64,000 bases of DNA from Kiritimatiellales bacterium (GTDB lineage: Bacteria > Verrucomicrobiota > Kiritimatiellia > Kiritimatiellales > Tichowtungiaceae): positions 1 through 64,000 of the forward strand of contig JBBADV010000005.1 of the NCBI GenBank assembly GCA_041656295.1, written 5' to 3'. Position numbers and translations under genes: made by a program. Shown in pieces: positions 25,480 to 33,888 of the stretch; position 1 is the stretch's first letter; each line of letters starts with the position of its first letter. Below the pieces are notes generated by a model, which was not told the origin of the DNA, ran no database searches, and was given only the letters and a program-made list of their open reading frames with translations.

Positions 25480-26613
25480 ATGAAAATTTTAATTTTAGGC
25501 GGTACTGGAGCGATGGGACATCACCTCGTCCAGTTACTTGCGGATCGCGGGGAAGAGGTAACGGTTACCTCCCGCTCTGCCAGGAGCTCTCAGGAGAGGC
25601 TTCGTTATATACAAGGCGATGCCAAAGAGATGGGCTTTCTCAGTGCTATTCTCAATGAGGAGCATTGGGATGTCATTGTGGATTTTATGGTCTATTCCAC
25701 CCGCGCTTTTAAAGAACGGATCAGAGCGCTGTTAGAGGCGACGTCGCATTACGTATTTTTAAGCTCCTCCAGGGTATATGCTCAATCCGGCAGCCCGCTT
25801 ACAGAGACATCCCCCCGCCTGTTGGATGTTTCGCCGGACGCAACCTTTCTCGCTTCAGACGAATATTCACTTTCCAAAGCACGCCAGGAAGATATTCTGC
25901 GGCACTCAGGAAAAGATCACTGGACCGTCATCCGCCCCTATATCACATACAGTGAAGAGCGGTTGCAGCTGGGTGTACTGGAAAAAGAGGAGTGGCTCTA
26001 TCGGGCTTTGCGGGGGAGGACGATCGTCTTTTCCAAAGATATCCATTCAAAGAGTACAACGATGACCTACGGGGGAGATGTCGCTGCCGCCATAGCACAT
26101 GTAGTCGGACAGACTGCTGCCTTGGGAGAGGTTTTTCATATCACGGCTGCACATTCTGTCGCATGGGCGGATGTGCTGGCTCTATATCTGGAGGTATTAG
26201 AAAAGCATCTCGGGCAGAGACCAAAGGTTTTATTGCAGAATCTGAAACAGTTTATGAGATGTAAGCATTCAAAATATCAGATCATATATGATCGGCTGTT
26301 TGACCGGCGGTTCGACTCTTCAAAGATCTATCAGCTTGCGGGTATGCCGGATTTTACGCCCGCAGACGCAGGTCTAAAACGATGCCTGGAACAATTTTTA
26401 GATCAGCCGAGATTTCGTGAGATCGATTGGATTACTGAAGCTTTAATGGATCGGCAGACAAGAGAGAGGGCCCCTTTCCGTGAGATAAAGGGATTGGAAG
26501 GCAAGTTGTGTTACTGCTTGTTTAGATATTTCGGAGCTCCCCCCTCTTTTCGCAGGCTTGCCGTGCGCGTGCGCTCTTTGGTTCTGCGCACGAAGCATTG
26601 CCGAAAAAAGTGA
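25480..26613 (+). CDS. NAD(P)-dependent SDR epimerase/dehydratase-like protein
   Basis: The protein has 377 aa from the ATG at 25480 (MKILILGGTGAMGHH), chosen over an upstream TTG because it places the Rossmann strand at the N-terminus. The glycine motif GGTGAMG is at residues 7-13, a serine run in FLSSSRVYA is the likely catalytic Ser region, and YSLSK supplies Y-x3-K. A C-terminal extension of about 70 residues is basic and helical. Base composition is visibly less rich in CCGG words than the genes around it, which may point to separate acquisition. The nucleotide-sugar substrate is unknown. Confidence 0.78.
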   Translation: MKILILGGTGAMGHHLVQLLADRGEEVTVTSRSARSSQERLRYIQGDAKEMGFLSAILNEEHWDVIVDFMVYSTRAFKERIRALLEATSHYVFLSSSRVYAQSGSPLTETSPRLLDVSPDATFLASDEYSLSKARQEDILRHSGKDHWTVIRPYITYSEERLQLGVLEKEEWLYRALRGRTIVFSKDIHSKSTTMTYGGDVAAAIAHVVGQTAALGEVFHITAAHSVAWADVLALYLEVLEKHLGQRPKVLLQNLKQFMRCKHSKYQIIYDRLFDRRFDSSKIYQLAGMPDFTPADAGLKRCLEQFLDQPRFREIDWITEALMDRQTRERAPFREIKGLEGKLCYCLFRYFGAPPSFRRLAVRVRSLVLRTKHCRKK

Positions 26614-26674
26614 GCCGCATTTAATTTTAGATTATGAAAATCTGTACCTCCCGGCAGATAAAAATACAGTTAAA

Positions 26675-28432
26675 ATGGGATTGAATATGACGCACTACTA
26701 CACAGATGAAAAACAGGTTCAGGTTGTGATTGCTCTGCTGAAAGCGCACGGAATCCGAAAAATTATTGCCTCCCCGGGTACAACAAATATGACGTTCGTG
26801 ATGAGTCTTAAGTCAGATCCCCACTTCAAACTGTTTTCAGCGGTGGACGAGCGCTCTGCGGCGTATATGGCGTGCGGGCTGGCAGAGGAGTGCGGTGAGC
26901 CGGTAGTGATCAGCTGTACGGGGGCAACAGCCTCCCGGAATTATATGCCCGGCCTGACCGAAGCGCACTATCGCAAACTGCCGGTTCTTGCCATTACGGC
27001 TACGCGGCCGCTCTCTGAGGTGGGGCATCATACCGCTCAGGTGATTGATCGCAGTGTATTTCCAAAAGACACAGTTGTGCATTCGGTTTCCCTGCCGGTG
27101 ATTAAAGATGCGGAAGATCAGTGGGACTGTGAGATCAAAGCCAATCGCGCCATCCTGGCGCTCACCCATCGCGGCGGCGGTCCGGTTCATATCAACCTGC
27201 CCACCACCTACTGCCGGTCGTACGATACGAAAAAGCTGCCCGAGTGCCGGATTATCCAGCGCATCGGCCCCGATTCCGGGTTTCCCGCGCTGCCGAAGGG
27301 CGGGCGGGTGGGCATCTTTGTGGGCTCACACGCGGTTATGCCGGCAGAGCTGACCAGCGCTATTGACCGGTTCTGTGCGGTCTATAACGGGGCGGTATTC
27401 TGTGATCACACAAGCGGTTACCGGGGGGCATACCGCGTAGCGTTTTCCATTGTCGGATGCCAGCAGACGTTCGACACATCCGGATTTTATCCGGATGTGC
27501 TCATCCATATCGGCGAGATTACCGGCGATTATTATCTGAGGGTTTCCGCCGGACAGGTCTGGCGGGTTTGTGAAGACGGGGAGATCCGCGATAAGTTTCG
27601 CAAGCTGCGTTACGTCTTTGATATGAGCGAACGCCGGTTCTTTGACCATTATACCCGCCAGAGCGGCGGGGGACAGGAAGACCGGTATCTGCAGGAGTGT
27701 CTGGCATGTGTTGAGCGGATGCACGCGAAGATTCCGAAGCTGCCCTTTTCCAATATTTCCATCGCCAGACGGCTGGCACCCCATATTCCGCCGGGTGCAG
27801 TGCTGCATTTCGGAATTCTCAACAGCCTGCGCGCCTGGAACTTTTTTGAACTGCCGGCAGGAGTCGCCGCCATGTGCAATGTCGGGGGATTCGGCATCGA
27901 CGGTTGTGTCTCCTCACTGATCGGGGCCTCGCTGGCCGACCGCAATAAATTATATTTCGGAGTCATCGGCGATCTGGCCTTTTTTTATGATATGAACGTT
28001 CTTGGCAACCGGCACATCGGCAACAATGTCCGGATCCTGCTCATCAATAACGGCAAGGGAATGGAGTTTGGATTTTCATTCCACCCGGCGGCGCTTTTCG
28101 GGGCCGAAGCGGATGCGTTCGTGGCGGCAAAAGGCCATTTCGGCAGGCAGTCCCGGCAGCTGGTGAAAAACTTTGCCGAAAATCTCGGCTTCGAATATCT
28201 CTCGGCGGCAAACGAGCAGGAGCTGGAGGAAGTGTACGAGCGGTTTATGACGCCGGAACTGACCGAACGCCCTGTGCTGCTCGAAGTTTTTACGAACGAT
28301 GATGAGGAGTCGCAGGCGATGGACCTCATGATGTCTCTGGAGAAGGATATCAAATCCGAAGTGGTGAATCTGGCCAGACAGGCGATCGGCGCGAAGGGAA
28401 TCAAGGTGCTGAAGAAGCTCACCAAAGGGTAG
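26675..28432 (+). CDS. MenD-like thiamine-diphosphate enzyme
   Basis: The protein has 585 aa from the ATG at 26675; the frame is open upstream into the previous gene. Pyr domain: IASPGTTNMTF (31-41) and the catalytic-type Glu E59 in VDERSAAYMACGLA. Central domain: about 190-360. PP domain: the metal/ThDP motif GDLAFFYDMN at about 431-440 with INN some 20 residues later. The overall layout resembles MenD/SEPHCHC synthase and acetolactate-synthase relatives, but there is no menaquinone gene nearby, so a role in making an unusual sugar or acyl substituent is likelier. The true reaction cannot be assigned from sequence. Confidence 0.8.
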   Translation: MGLNMTHYYTDEKQVQVVIALLKAHGIRKIIASPGTTNMTFVMSLKSDPHFKLFSAVDERSAAYMACGLAEECGEPVVISCTGATASRNYMPGLTEAHYRKLPVLAITATRPLSEVGHHTAQVIDRSVFPKDTVVHSVSLPVIKDAEDQWDCEIKANRAILALTHRGGGPVHINLPTTYCRSYDTKKLPECRIIQRIGPDSGFPALPKGGRVGIFVGSHAVMPAELTSAIDRFCAVYNGAVFCDHTSGYRGAYRVAFSIVGCQQTFDTSGFYPDVLIHIGEITGDYYLRVSAGQVWRVCEDGEIRDKFRKLRYVFDMSERRFFDHYTRQSGGGQEDRYLQECLACVERMHAKIPKLPFSNISIARRLAPHIPPGAVLHFGILNSLRAWNFFELPAGVAAMCNVGGFGIDGCVSSLIGASLADRNKLYFGVIGDLAFFYDMNVLGNRHIGNNVRILLINNGKGMEFGFSFHPAALFGAEADAFVAAKGHFGRQSRQLVKNFAENLGFEYLSAANEQELEEVYERFMTPELTERPVLLEVFTNDDEESQAMDLMMSLEKDIKSEVVNLARQAIGAKGIKVLKKLTKG

Positions 28433-28531
28433 AAGTATACAGGTCCGGGGTGCCTTCAGGATCTGAAAAGACCGTCCGCCAGGGGAAGAAAACAGCGTAC
28501 GCCTGATGTTGCCGTTAATTTAAAGGATATT

Positions 28532-29605
28532 ATGAATAAGGTTAGTATAAAACAGCACGTCCTGGATCATCTCTGTTTAATTCGTGATGTGATCTTCACA
28601 CTTCGCCCGCGAGCTTACATCGCGGCGGCGCCGACACACGCCAACCTCGGCGATCAGGCGCAGCTGATGTGTCTGGAACTGTGGATTCAGAAGAACTATC
28701 CGGAGCACAAACTAGTCCGTATCCCGATTTCTCTGCTTGCGGCACATGTGGTGCTGGTTTCCGGATATTTTCTTGCAGCGGTGCGGTGCATGCTGGTAAT
28801 CGGTACCCTGCGGGTTTTTTCGCGGGGAAAGGATATTATTTTCGGGCATAGCGGCTATTTCTTTATTGATCATCACAGCGGCTGGTATTCGTTTGCCCGG
28901 CTGGCCGGCGCATTGCCGAAAACCAGGCTCGTGATCATGCCGCAGACTGTAAACTTCATGAATCCGGTTATTCGCAATACAGCGGCGCAGATTTTTGACG
29001 GGCACCCTGACACCACGATTATCTGCCGGGATGAAACATCGTTGGAAAAGGCCCGGGAAATGTTCAGCCGGTGCCGGCTGCTGCTCTGTCCGGATATCGT
29101 AACCACGCTCATCGGTTCAGAGCGCAACCGCCCTGAAAAACGGAGCGGGATTCTTTTCTGTATGCGCAGCGATGTGGAATCCTTCTACGCCAGGGAAAAA
29201 ATGGAGGATATGGCTGCCAGGCTCGCAATTCCCCGGACGGAGTTTTCTGATACGACGATTGCGGCGGATGCGTGGACCGTCCGGAATGAAAAGGAGCGGC
29301 TCATCAATGAATATCTCGATTATGCGGCCTCGTTTGCGGTTGTGGTAACGGACCGTTATCACGGAGCGATCTTTTCGCTGATTGCGGAGACGCCGGTAGT
29401 CGTGATTGATTCCGCAGACCACAAGCTAAGAAGCGGAGTCGCGTGGTATCCGGCAGAGATATTCGGGCGCAATATCGTATTTGCCGGGTCGCTGGAAGAG
29501 GCGGAAAAAAAGGTGAAGGCCTTCCTGGCGGATACGGAACGGCGGGAGGCGCTTCCTCCGTATTTCAAAGAAAAATATTATGAGCACTTAAAAGCCCGCC
29601 TATAA
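28532..29605 (+). CDS. polysaccharide pyruvyl transferase family protein
   Basis: A 357-aa protein of the PS_pyruv_trans family (CsaB/ExoV/WcaK-like), a GT-B-type fold that adds ketal pyruvate from PEP to a sugar. Key stretches are THANLGDQAQLMCLELW (about 35-51), FGHSGYFFIDHH, LVIMPQTVNF, a CRDETSLEKA segment and the C-terminal VVTDRYHGAIFSLIAETPVV, where the R-Y-H-G block is the family hallmark. It fits a pyruvylated acidic exopolysaccharide. A 99-bp gap separates it from the TPP enzyme; there is no internal oddity. Confidence 0.85.
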   Translation: MNKVSIKQHVLDHLCLIRDVIFTLRPRAYIAAAPTHANLGDQAQLMCLELWIQKNYPEHKLVRIPISLLAAHVVLVSGYFLAAVRCMLVIGTLRVFSRGKDIIFGHSGYFFIDHHSGWYSFARLAGALPKTRLVIMPQTVNFMNPVIRNTAAQIFDGHPDTTIICRDETSLEKAREMFSRCRLLLCPDIVTTLIGSERNRPEKRSGILFCMRSDVESFYAREKMEDMAARLAIPRTEFSDTTIAADAWTVRNEKERLINEYLDYAASFAVVVTDRYHGAIFSLIAETPVVVIDSADHKLRSGVAWYPAEIFGRNIVFAGSLEEAEKKVKAFLADTERREALPPYFKEKYYEHLKARL

Positions 29606-29631
29606 AAGCTGTAGAAGCAGAGCAGTTTTGT

Positions 29632-30276
29632 ATGGACACAGGAAACATGATCAGCGGCAGATCGATTGTTATCGGCATTGCGGGCGGGACGGGATCAGGC
29701 AAGAGTACGCTGGCGCATGCGGTGTGCAAACGCCTGGGCGGGGATGCGTCGATGCTTCTTTCTCAGGACTCCTATTATAAAGACCGCAGCGATATTCCTG
29801 TTGAGGAGCGGGCGCTGGTTAATTACGACCATCCGGATGCTCTGGACCTGCCGCTGCTGGCCGCCCATCTTCAGGCCTTGAAGAACGGCCGCTGTGTGAC
29901 GGTTCCCTGTTACGATTTCACCGCGCATACCCGGCATGACGGATTGGTGACTGCTCCGAAAAAAATCATAGTGGTGGAGGGCATTTTGCTGTTTTCTGAT
30001 CCACAGGTGCGGGCGGCTTGCGATATTAAGGTTTTTGTGCGTACGGCCGATGACATACGGTTTGTGCGTCGTTTATTGCGCGATATGACCGAACGGGGCC
30101 GCACAGCCGGGTCAGTAGTTGAACAATATCTGGAAACAGTCCGCCCGATGCACCGTCAGTTTGCAGCGGATGGAGCCGGCTTTGCAGATTTGGAGGTCGA
30201 CGGCGAAGCCTGTCTTGAAGAGGGCGTTACAGCAATCATACAATTCATCCGTTCATGCCGGCCGGACTTACTTTAA
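29632..30276 (+). CDS. uridine kinase-like P-loop kinase
   Basis: A 214-aa protein with P-loop GGTGSGKST at residues 18-26, the substrate region SQDSYYKDRSDIP and YDHPDALDLPLL, CYDFTAHTRHDG, and VVEGILLF (Walker B-like). These match uridine/cytidine kinase, and the length is normal. Such a gene inside a glycan locus is unusual: it may feed UDP-sugar pools or phosphorylate another hydroxylated substrate. It stands between the pyruvyltransferase and a GT4 gene, with gaps of 26 bp and 19 bp. Confidence 0.88.
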   Translation: MDTGNMISGRSIVIGIAGGTGSGKSTLAHAVCKRLGGDASMLLSQDSYYKDRSDIPVEERALVNYDHPDALDLPLLAAHLQALKNGRCVTVPCYDFTAHTRHDGLVTAPKKIIVVEGILLFSDPQVRAACDIKVFVRTADDIRFVRRLLRDMTERGRTAGSVVEQYLETVRPMHRQFAADGAGFADLEVDGEACLEEGVTAIIQFIRSCRPDLL

Positions 30277-30295
30277 TCACTGCACTTGGTATATT

Positions 30296-31453
30296 ATGAA
30301 AATAGCACTCATGGGGTCGTTCCCGATCTATCCTTTCCGCGATCGCGTCAGGTTTTGGAATGACCGTCCCGATCTGACCACCACCTGGAACTATAATCTC
30401 GCCTACGCTCTGGCGCGAATTCCGGATCTGGAGGTGCATCTGCTGACGATGGCACCGCTTTGGAAAACAAAAGTTTTCCGCGACAAAAACCTGACCATTC
30501 ACTTTATCGGGCATCTGCCGAAACTTGATCGATGGGATAACTGGACCCGTATGCGCTACAGCTGCTCCATTTTACGGCGCTATCTGCGCAAGCTTCATCC
30601 GGATCTGGTGCATGGAAGCGGAACGGATCATGAATATGGCTATGTTGCGGCGACGAGTAACCGCCCCAATGTGATTACCGTACACGGAGTGATGAAAGAA
30701 AATGCCGTGAAAGCTCCGCCGCCGAAAGGATCGGTGGTGTGGCAATATATCCGGCATGAGCCGCTGGCGCTGCAGGCGGCAAAACATCTGATCTCTATAA
30801 ATCCGTATGTCGAGCAGCAGTTTCCTGAGTATTCCGGGGTAATTCACCGCATCCCGAATCCGATCTCCCCCTCTTTTTTTGAGACCCGCGCAGAAAAAAG
30901 AACCGACCTTGTTTTTGTCGGGAAAATGACTGTGCGCAAACGGGTGTTGAATTTGCTGAAGGCGGTGGATCGGATCAGGCAGCGCCTGCCTGATTTGACG
31001 GTGCAGTTAATCGGAGGGGGGGAGTCCGGATATATCGAGCAAATTCAGACTTCACTGGATCGAAATCAGCTGCGCAGCAACGTCAAGTTTGTCGGCCCTC
31101 TGCAGCCCGCTGAGGTCGCGCTCGCTGTTGCAGGTGCAAAGTGTCTGGTGCTGCCTTCTATCGAAGAGACGGCCCCCATGGTGATTGCCGAAGCATTGGC
31201 GATGGGCACCCCGGTGGTCGCTACGGATGTGGGCGGGGTGAAGTATATGGTAGACGATGGCGTGAGCGGATTTATTGTGCCTCCCGAGAACATTGACGCA
31301 CTTGCCGGAAAGCTGCTGGAGCTTCTGCAGGATGAAGCACTGCAGCGCACTATGTCGGATGCGTCACGCATAGCGGCGGACATATATCATCCGGATACAG
31401 TCGCGCAGAAAACCAGAGCGGTTTATGATGCCGTTTTGAAAGAGGGTCTGTAA
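30296..31453 (+). CDS. family 4 glycosyltransferase
   Basis: The protein has 385 aa from the ATG at 30296 (MKIALMGSFPIYPF); the open frame runs 59 codons further upstream inside the uridine kinase gene. GT-B fold: VHGSGTDHEYGY and VITVHGVM in the acceptor domain, DLVFVGKMTVRKRVLNLLKA opening the donor domain, and the E-x7-E motif in SIEETAPMVIAEALAMGTPVVATDVG. It is a cytoplasmic enzyme adding one sugar to the lipid-linked unit; donor and linkage are unknown. The next gene starts one base after the stop. Confidence 0.88.
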   Translation: MKIALMGSFPIYPFRDRVRFWNDRPDLTTTWNYNLAYALARIPDLEVHLLTMAPLWKTKVFRDKNLTIHFIGHLPKLDRWDNWTRMRYSCSILRRYLRKLHPDLVHGSGTDHEYGYVAATSNRPNVITVHGVMKENAVKAPPPKGSVVWQYIRHEPLALQAAKHLISINPYVEQQFPEYSGVIHRIPNPISPSFFETRAEKRTDLVFVGKMTVRKRVLNLLKAVDRIRQRLPDLTVQLIGGGESGYIEQIQTSLDRNQLRSNVKFVGPLQPAEVALAVAGAKCLVLPSIEETAPMVIAEALAMGTPVVATDVGGVKYMVDDGVSGFIVPPENIDALAGKLLELLQDEALQRTMSDASRIAADIYHPDTVAQKTRAVYDAVLKEGL

Positions 31454-31454
31454 G

Positions 31455-32708
31455 ATGCAGAAAAAGAGAGCCACTGTAATGATTCATGTGGATGCATTGC
31501 GGCACGATTATGTCACGGAAGAAGATATGCCGTTTCTTTACTCCCTTGCATCGACAGGGATAGCGGCTGACGTAATTCCCCCCTTCGGGTTTGAACCGGA
31601 CGGCGCCTATCTCACGGGGCGGGAGCCGGAAGAGTATGAAGGCGGCGTACATTTTGTCTATTCCCCGGAAACCTCCTGCTACGGCTTTGCCCGCTTTCTG
31701 CCGGCATTGATGGATCGTTTGGGACCCTATGTGAGTTTTGCTTTCCGGCGCTTTTTTGTCGAGCGGCTGGTGCGGCATTTTGCCCGCACAGCGCGTCAGA
31801 AAAAACAGACCTACATCGGCCGGATCCCCTTTCATCAGCTCCCGCGGTTCGACCTGTGCGAGCAGGAGTATGCTTTTGAACCGGGCGCGCTGAACGGCCT
31901 GCCCACTCTCTATGATCAGCTGCGCAAGGGGAATAAAACATGGTTTTTCCATGGCGCGCCGAAACATCCGGTCGGGGTGGACCGGGTGGTGCAACGGGCC
32001 CTGCTTGAAATCGACGGGTCGGCCGACTTTATCTTTCTTTTCATTGCCGACCTGGATGCCGCCGGCCATCAGTACGGACCGGAGTCGTGCGAGCGGCGTG
32101 CCTGCGCAAAAAAGGTGGACGCCGGACTCCGCCGGATATACGAACATATCACTGCGCTGTATGAGCAGACCGACTGCCTGGTTTTCGGAGATCATGGCAT
32201 GGTGGCGGTGGAGCGGGGGGTGAATATCGCCGCTGCTCTTAAAACAATACCGTTCAGCGCCGGAAAGGATTATACGGTCTTTCTGGATTCAACCTTTGCC
32301 CGCTTCTGGATCCATAACGAAGCGGTTCGCGGTCCGCTGCAGGAGCTGCTGGCCGGCATCGAAGGCGGAACATGGATCTCGGAACAGGACCGGACTGACT
32401 ACGCAATCCGCTGGAAGAGCCGCCGCTTCGGCGATCTGATCTGGTGGGTTGATGCCGGCTATGAGATCCACCCCGATTACTGGCATTTTCGAGATATCAA
32501 GAAAGGAATGCACGGCTATCGCCGTGAGGTGCGCGACAACCATGCCGCCGCCCTCTTCCACTCCACGGCGCAGCCGTTTGCCCGGCAGCTTTCAGAGCCG
32601 GCGGCGATGGTTGATCTGTTCGCCACCGTTCTTGACAGCCTCGAACTGCCGCTGCCGGCAGGTGCCCGGGGACGTCCATTAAGGAGTCTTGATCATGAAG
32701 ATGCATGA
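31455..32708 (+). CDS. alkaline-phosphatase-superfamily (type I phosphodiesterase-like) protein
   Basis: A 417-aa protein with no signal peptide, so probably cytoplasmic. Metal-site motifs of the superfamily are visible: the first Asp in IHVDALRHDY (about 10-19), ADLDAAGHQYGPE (about 197-209) and FGDHGMV (about 243-249). The nucleophile segment is atypical: GFEPDGAYLTGREPEE has no clear Ser/Thr at the expected place, so activity or nucleophile choice is uncertain. It is packed between a GT4 gene (1 bp) and the nucleotidyltransferase gene (14-bp overlap). It may trim phosphodiesters or move phospho-substituents on the glycan precursor. Confidence 0.75.
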   Translation: MQKKRATVMIHVDALRHDYVTEEDMPFLYSLASTGIAADVIPPFGFEPDGAYLTGREPEEYEGGVHFVYSPETSCYGFARFLPALMDRLGPYVSFAFRRFFVERLVRHFARTARQKKQTYIGRIPFHQLPRFDLCEQEYAFEPGALNGLPTLYDQLRKGNKTWFFHGAPKHPVGVDRVVQRALLEIDGSADFIFLFIADLDAAGHQYGPESCERRACAKKVDAGLRRIYEHITALYEQTDCLVFGDHGMVAVERGVNIAAALKTIPFSAGKDYTVFLDSTFARFWIHNEAVRGPLQELLAGIEGGTWISEQDRTDYAIRWKSRRFGDLIWWVDAGYEIHPDYWHFRDIKKGMHGYRREVRDNHAAALFHSTAQPFARQLSEPAAMVDLFATVLDSLELPLPAGARGRPLRSLDHEDA

Positions 32709-33888
32709 TCTCACCGGATTTAATTTTACAGTTCATGCCGATCCGGAAGTCAACCGGATCATCGCCGGCCAGTTGCGCGCGGTGGCGGAAGATCTCGCAG
32801 CCCTGCTGGGGGACCGGTTGATTGCTGTGCTGGCTGCCGGAGGATTCGGGCGCGGCGAAGGAGGGGTTGTTAAAGATGAAAAAGGCATCCGCCCCGTCAA
32901 CGACTACGACCTCTATCTGGTTGTAAAAAAGGTCAAGGCAACGCAGCGGGACTATGGAGACCGGATTGAGGCTGTTGCACAGTCCTGCGCGGCCCGGTTC
33001 GGCATCAAGCAGATCGATATGGGACTGGTCAGCCGGTGGCAGCTGCTTGTTCCGCGAGACTCGATCACCCGCTATGAGGCGCGCGCAGGCCATCGCATTA
33101 TTTACGGCCCGGATCATATTACGATCCGGTCGGTCCGGGCTGCGCGCCTCCCTCAGCGGGAGGGTACGCAGTATTTTTTCACGCGCGGCAGCGGACTGCT
33201 GATTGCCCGCTATATTCTCGAAAATCGCGATCAGCTCAACAACATGCCCTGGACTGAAAATGTTTTGATCGAGCTGAATAAGGCGGCGATTGCTCTGGGC
33301 GATGCCGAGCTGATCCGCCGCCGCCGCTACCACTGGTCATACGCCGAGCGGCTGCGGCGTTTCGAGGCGCTATGCGATCCCGGCTGCCGCGAACTGCTGC
33401 CGCTTTACCGTGCCGCCGTGCATCAAAAGCTTAATCCGCGTTTCGATGCCGCACCGAATGCCGCGGAACTCGAGCTGCACTGGGAGGAGCTGGCGGACCG
33501 GATGGTCGAGCGTTTTCTTGCATTCGAGTCAAACAGGTTTCGCCAGACCTTTTATAATTTGCAACGATACGGGACTTTTATAGAAAGAGCGGGCTTTAAC
33601 TGGCATGGCAAGCTGTACAACCGTCTCTATGCGGTCTACTCCGGCCGGCGGGGCGCAGATCCCGACCGGCAGCGCCTTATCGCCTACCTGCTGCTGGCGG
33701 GATACAGAGATCCTGAATACCTGCAGCGCGCGGATCAGATGCTGGAAATCGCACCGGATACTGCAGGGTCCGGCAGCGTGCGCTGGCAGCATTCAGCGGC
33801 AGCCTTTCTGAAAAAGTGGCATCCCGAAGGGATTGTGGGCTGCCTGCTGGATAAACAAAATAAGAATACGGCAAAAAATAATGGATAA
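32695..33888 (+). CDS. nucleotidyltransferase-fold protein
   Basis: The protein has 397 aa from the ATG at 32695, which has AGGAG 8 bp upstream; a TTG six bp earlier is possible. The N-terminal Pol-beta-like nucleotidyltransferase core shows AAGGFGRGEGG (about 48-58) and NDYDLYLVV (about 68-76), the G-[GS] and D-x-D pattern that binds Mg-NTP. The C-terminal 200 residues are helical with no known motif. Glutamine-synthetase adenylyltransferase and Rel-like proteins have a related core, but the specificity here is unknown. It overlaps the preceding hydrolase gene and the following polymerase gene. Confidence 0.72.
   Translation: MKMHDLTGFNFTVHADPEVNRIIAGQLRAVAEDLAALLGDRLIAVLAAGGFGRGEGGVVKDEKGIRPVNDYDLYLVVKKVKATQRDYGDRIEAVAQSCAARFGIKQIDMGLVSRWQLLVPRDSITRYEARAGHRIIYGPDHITIRSVRAARLPQREGTQYFFTRGSGLLIARYILENRDQLNNMPWTENVLIELNKAAIALGDAELIRRRRYHWSYAERLRRFEALCDPGCRELLPLYRAAVHQKLNPRFDAAPNAAELELHWEELADRMVERFLAFESNRFRQTFYNLQRYGTFIERAGFNWHGKLYNRLYAVYSGRRGADPDRQRLIAYLLLAGYRDPEYLQRADQMLEIAPDTAGSGSVRWQHSAAAFLKKWHPEGIVGCLLDKQNKNTAKNNG

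Noticed and set aside
31350..33333. Two - strand open frames of about 280 codons
   Set aside because: They lie opposite the hydrolase and nucleotidyltransferase genes, whose + strand frames have recognisable motifs and good ribosome sites.
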